From Candidatus Kouleothrix ribensis (GTDB taxonomy: Bacteria > Chloroflexota > Chloroflexia > Chloroflexales > Roseiflexaceae), in NCBI GenBank assembly GCA_016722075.1, contig JADKGW010000001.1:3162001-3226000 (forward strand): a DNA stretch of 64,000 nucleotides, read 5' to 3'. This document shows positions 61,915 through 64,000 of the stretch, one piece after another. How positions within the stretch are numbered: the first letter of the stretch is position 1; the number at the start of each line of letters is the position of its first letter. The notes under the pieces were generated by a model, which worked only from the letters and a program-made list of their open reading frames with translations, was not told the origin of the DNA and made no database searches. Both the position numbers and the translations under genes were made by a program.

Positions 61915-63489
61915 CTACAGCACCACGCCGACGGCGCGCTGCACGCCCTCTTCGGCGTGGATCTGGGCCAGCACATCGGCGGTCACCTCGTCGTCGAGCG
62001 TCAGCACCATCATGGCCTGCTCGCGCGGCGCCAGGCGGCCGACATACATGCCCGAGATGTTGACATCGGCGGCGCCGAGCAGCATACCCACCCGCCCGAT
62101 CATGCCGGGCTGATCGCGGTGGTAGGTGAACAGCAGCGCACCATCGGGCACGAAATCGACTCGGTAGCCATCGGCCTCGACCACATGCGGCTCATCGCGC
62201 ATCACCGTGCCGGCGAACGTGTGCGGGCCATCGGCGGTGAGCGCGCGCAGCACCAGCAGCCCGGCGAAGCTCTCGGCGTCGTGCGAGCTGCGCTCGGTGT
62301 ACTTGAGGCCGCGCTCGCGCGCCAGGAGCGGCGCATTCACCGGAGTGACGCGCTGCTCGCATACACCTGCGAGCAGGCCCTGGAGCACGGCCAACCGCAC
62401 GGGGGCCTTGGTCACCTCGGCCAGCTCGCCCAGGTACTCGAGCTCGTACACGCGCACCGGGTCGGTGACCAGGCGGATACACAGTTCGCCAAGCTTGCGG
62501 CCTAGCGCGATATACGGTGCCAGCACGCTCCATTCTTCGGGGGCCACGAACGGCGCATTCACCGCGTAGCGCGGCGTGGCGCCCTTGAGTGCATCGACCA
62601 CGCCCTCGGCCACATCAACGCCGGTGAGCATCTGAGCCTCGACAGTCGAGGCGCCCAGGTGCGGCAAGGTAAGCACGCGCGGGTGGCCAAGCAGCGGGCT
62701 ATCGGTGGGCGGCTCTTTCGAGAACACATCGAACGCCGCGCCGGCGATCTGCTTGCGCTCGAGCGCCTCGACCAGTGCCACCTCGTCGACGATCCCGCCG
62801 CGCGCGGCGTTGATCAGGTAGGCGTTCGGCTTCATCTGGGCCAGGCGCGCAGCATTGATCAGGTTACGAGTCGAGTCGATCAGCGGCACGTGCAGCGACA
62901 CGAAATCGCTCTGGGTCAGCACATCATCGAGCGCGGCCAGTGTCACGCCGATCTGGCCGGCGCGATCAGTCGACACGACCGGATCATAGGCCAGCACGTG
63001 CATCTCGAGGCCGCGCGCGCGGTGGGCCACTTCGGCGCCAATTCGCCCCAGCCCAACCAGGCCCAGCGTCTTGCCGCGCAGCTCGAAACCCATGAACTTA
63101 TTGCGCTCCCACTTGCCGGCCTGGAGCGACACGAAGGCCTGCGGGATCTGGCGCGCGAGCGCCAGGATCAGGCCGATCGTCAGCTCGGCCACAGCCACGC
63201 TGTTCGAGGCCGGCGCGTTGACCACCACGATCCCACGGCGGGTCGCGGCGTCGACATCGATGTTATCGACGCCGGTGCCGGCGCGGCCGACCACGCGCAG
63301 CTTTGTGCCGGCGGCCAGCACCTCGGCGGTAACTTTGGTGCCGCTGCGCACCACCAGTGCATCGTACTCGGGCAGCACCTCCAGCAGCGTGGCTTTGTCG
63401 AGGTCGATGCGCACATCAACCTGAGCTGCAGCCGCAAGCGCCGCCAGGCCCTCGCCAGCGATCGGTTCGGTCACCAGAATCCGGTCCAT
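61915..63489 (-). CDS. serA: D-3-phosphoglycerate dehydrogenase (type I, with ACT domain)
   Basis: 524 aa. First step of serine synthesis from 3-phosphoglycerate. NAD-binding GLVGLGRIGAEVAHRARG; catalytic triad regions are the Arg in INAARGGIVDE, the Glu in a DVFSKEPP stretch and the His in LPHLGAST. The intervening ASB domain and a C-terminal ACT domain (FTYHRDQPGMIGRVG, ISGMYVGR) are present, so allosteric serine inhibition is likely. GGAGG 8 nt before the ATG. The gene upstream on the same strand is a class V aminotransferase; together they form a serine/glycine pair. Confidence 0.95.
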   Translation of the reverse strand: MDRILVTEPIAGEGLAALAAAAQVDVRIDLDKATLLEVLPEYDALVVRSGTKVTAEVLAAGTKLRVVGRAGTGVDNIDVDAATRRGIVVVNAPASNSVAVAELTIGLILALARQIPQAFVSLQAGKWERNKFMGFELRGKTLGLVGLGRIGAEVAHRARGLEMHVLAYDPVVSTDRAGQIGVTLAALDDVLTQSDFVSLHVPLIDSTRNLINAARLAQMKPNAYLINAARGGIVDEVALVEALERKQIAGAAFDVFSKEPPTDSPLLGHPRVLTLPHLGASTVEAQMLTGVDVAEGVVDALKGATPRYAVNAPFVAPEEWSVLAPYIALGRKLGELCIRLVTDPVRVYELEYLGELAEVTKAPVRLAVLQGLLAGVCEQRVTPVNAPLLARERGLKYTERSSHDAESFAGLLVLRALTADGPHTFAGTVMRDEPHVVEADGYRVDFVPDGALLFTYHRDQPGMIGRVGMLLGAADVNISGMYVGRLAPREQAMMVLTLDDEVTADVLAQIHAEEGVQRAVGVVL

Positions 63490-63624
63490 ATTGCATCCCT
63501 CCGATGGCTACTTTATGGCCTGCGCCAGGTCGCGGCGCGTGCCTTCAATTACGCGAGTTAGGCGCTGGCCCGCGCTCCGGGCAATTCCTGCCTTCGGCAG
63601 AGCGGTACTGCAGCGTGTGTATGT

Positions 63625-63655
63625 TCGGTTTTGCGCTCTACGCGCGCAAAACCGA
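63625..63655. repeat. 12-bp perfect inverted repeat upstream of serA
   Basis: TCGGTTTTGCGC (63625-63636) and GCGCAAAACCGA (63644-63655) with a 7-nt spacer, in the 5' region of serA (minus). May be an operator or mRNA hairpin. Preceded at 63589-63608 by the dispersed GGCAGAGCGGTA element. Confidence 0.5.
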
Positions 63656-63708
63656 GCACCCACGAACAGAAACGTACCATGCTGCCGCCGGCAGCGGATG
63701 CCCTGAGA

Positions 63709-63763
63709 TGAACAAATAAAAAGAGCGTATTGCGCGCCCGATCGAGTAAGGGTGCGCAATACG
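63709..63763 (-). terminator. Intrinsic terminator between the aminotransferase and serA
   Basis: Minus strand: CGTATTGCGC (63763-63754) pairs with GCGCAATACG (63735-63726) as a perfect 10-bp stem with an 18-nt loop, followed by CTCTTTTTATTTGTT. Just after the aminotransferase stop, so serA likely needs its own promoter. Confidence 0.8.
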
Positions 63764-63816
63764 TTCAGCAAGCGACGCTGTGTGGAGCGCGGGCACCATG
63801 CGCCGGCGCCACCTGG

Positions 63817-64000
63817 TTATGCGCGCGTGAGCGCCTTCACCACGGTATCGAGCTGCTCGAGCGTGGTGGTCAGATCATCCTCGGTAAAGAAGCCCAGGTG
63901 GCCAATCCGAATAATACTGTCTTTGAGGCGCTCCTGGCCACCGGCGATCACCGTATTATAGCGCGCACGTAGCTCGTCGCGCACATCCTTGGGCGCCAGG
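63817..64000 (-). CDS. Class V aminotransferase, C-terminal part (serine-glyoxylate/phosphoserine type)
   Basis: Last 60 codons of a gene running off the right edge. ...LRARYNTVIAGGQERLKDS followed by IIRIGHLGFFTEDD and LTTTLEQLDTVVKALTRA is the C-terminal PLP-enzyme small-domain signature of alanine-glyoxylate/serine-pyruvate/phosphoserine aminotransferases of the SPT family. With serA downstream it may convert phosphohydroxypyruvate or glyoxylate to serine or glycine. The family cannot be narrowed from this fragment. Confidence 0.78.
   Translation of the reverse strand, partial: LAPKDVRDELRARYNTVIAGGQERLKDSIIRIGHLGFFTEDDLTTTLEQLDTVVKALTRA

Overview
The window is GC-rich, gene-dense bacterial chromosome. 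It has stand-alone housekeeping genes, many SD-preceded ATG, GTG and TTG starts, proline/alanine-rich linkers and short GC-rich intergenic repeats. The gene content (a ThrA-like monofunctional aspartokinase, a SWIM-domain protein, LTD-repeat surface proteins, ChlD-type chelatase, rpmH-rnpA-yidC-jag without dnaA) is most like Chloroflexota, class Chloroflexia (Roseiflexus/Kouleothrix-like). That placement is an impression from protein style, not from a marker search. No rRNA, tRNA, CRISPR array, insertion sequence or prophage was seen.

Layout. 1-5.7 kb (minus): 5' part of lipA, a palindrome-rich repeat region, then an operon of a HerA-like ATPase and a membrane-anchored phospholipase-D-like protein, plus a receiver-only response regulator. 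6-8 kb (plus): ECF sigma factor, small anti-sigma-like protein and a TM-helix channel-like protein behind one promoter. 8.2-14.3 kb: cyclophilin, a membrane-anchored hypothetical, moeA, a SWIM zinc-finger protein and trxB with a CsoR/CstR-like operator. 14.5-24 kb (plus): a four-LTD surface protein, a ROK kinase, an uncharacterised operon (50-aa protein, 623-aa protein, HEAT-repeat protein), a FemAB-like transferase and a HAD hydrolase. 24.3-26.4 kb: a chlD-type chelatase gene split by an A9 run that is a near-textbook -1 frameshift site. 26.5-31.8 kb: an S1-domain protein, the rpmH-rnpA-yidC-jag (khpB) cluster and a PfkB kinase.

31.8-45.3 kb: a stand-alone ClpA/ClpC-D2-like unfoldase with an IGF loop, an OmpR-type regulator and a LacD-like aldolase. 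A minus-strand exopolysaccharide cluster follows (PAP2-like protein, two NDP-sugar enzymes for UDP-galacturonate and UDP-xylose, O-antigen-ligase-like protein, flippase-like protein, glycosyltransferase, initiating sugar-phosphate transferase), then obg. 45.5-51.3 kb: tatA, aspartokinase, metF, priA. 51.4-54.8 kb: a 1122-aa protein joining degenerate sigma-factor regions, an anti-sigma zinc motif, one TM helix and a large outer domain. 55-64 kb: glycosyltransferase, glcF, an OmpR-type regulator with Glu at the phosphoacceptor site, rpmG, a serine hydrolase, serA and the 3' end of a class V aminotransferase. The last two probably make serine together.

Promoters resembling sigma-70 consensus are visible upstream of several units, and four hairpins followed by T-runs look like intrinsic terminators. 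At least four families of short dispersed or tandem intergenic repeats occur. The most rewarding features are the chlD frameshift, the sigma/anti-sigma/sensor fusion, the single-ring Clp-like unfoldase, the trxB operator and the uncharacterised 18.2-21.3 kb operon.
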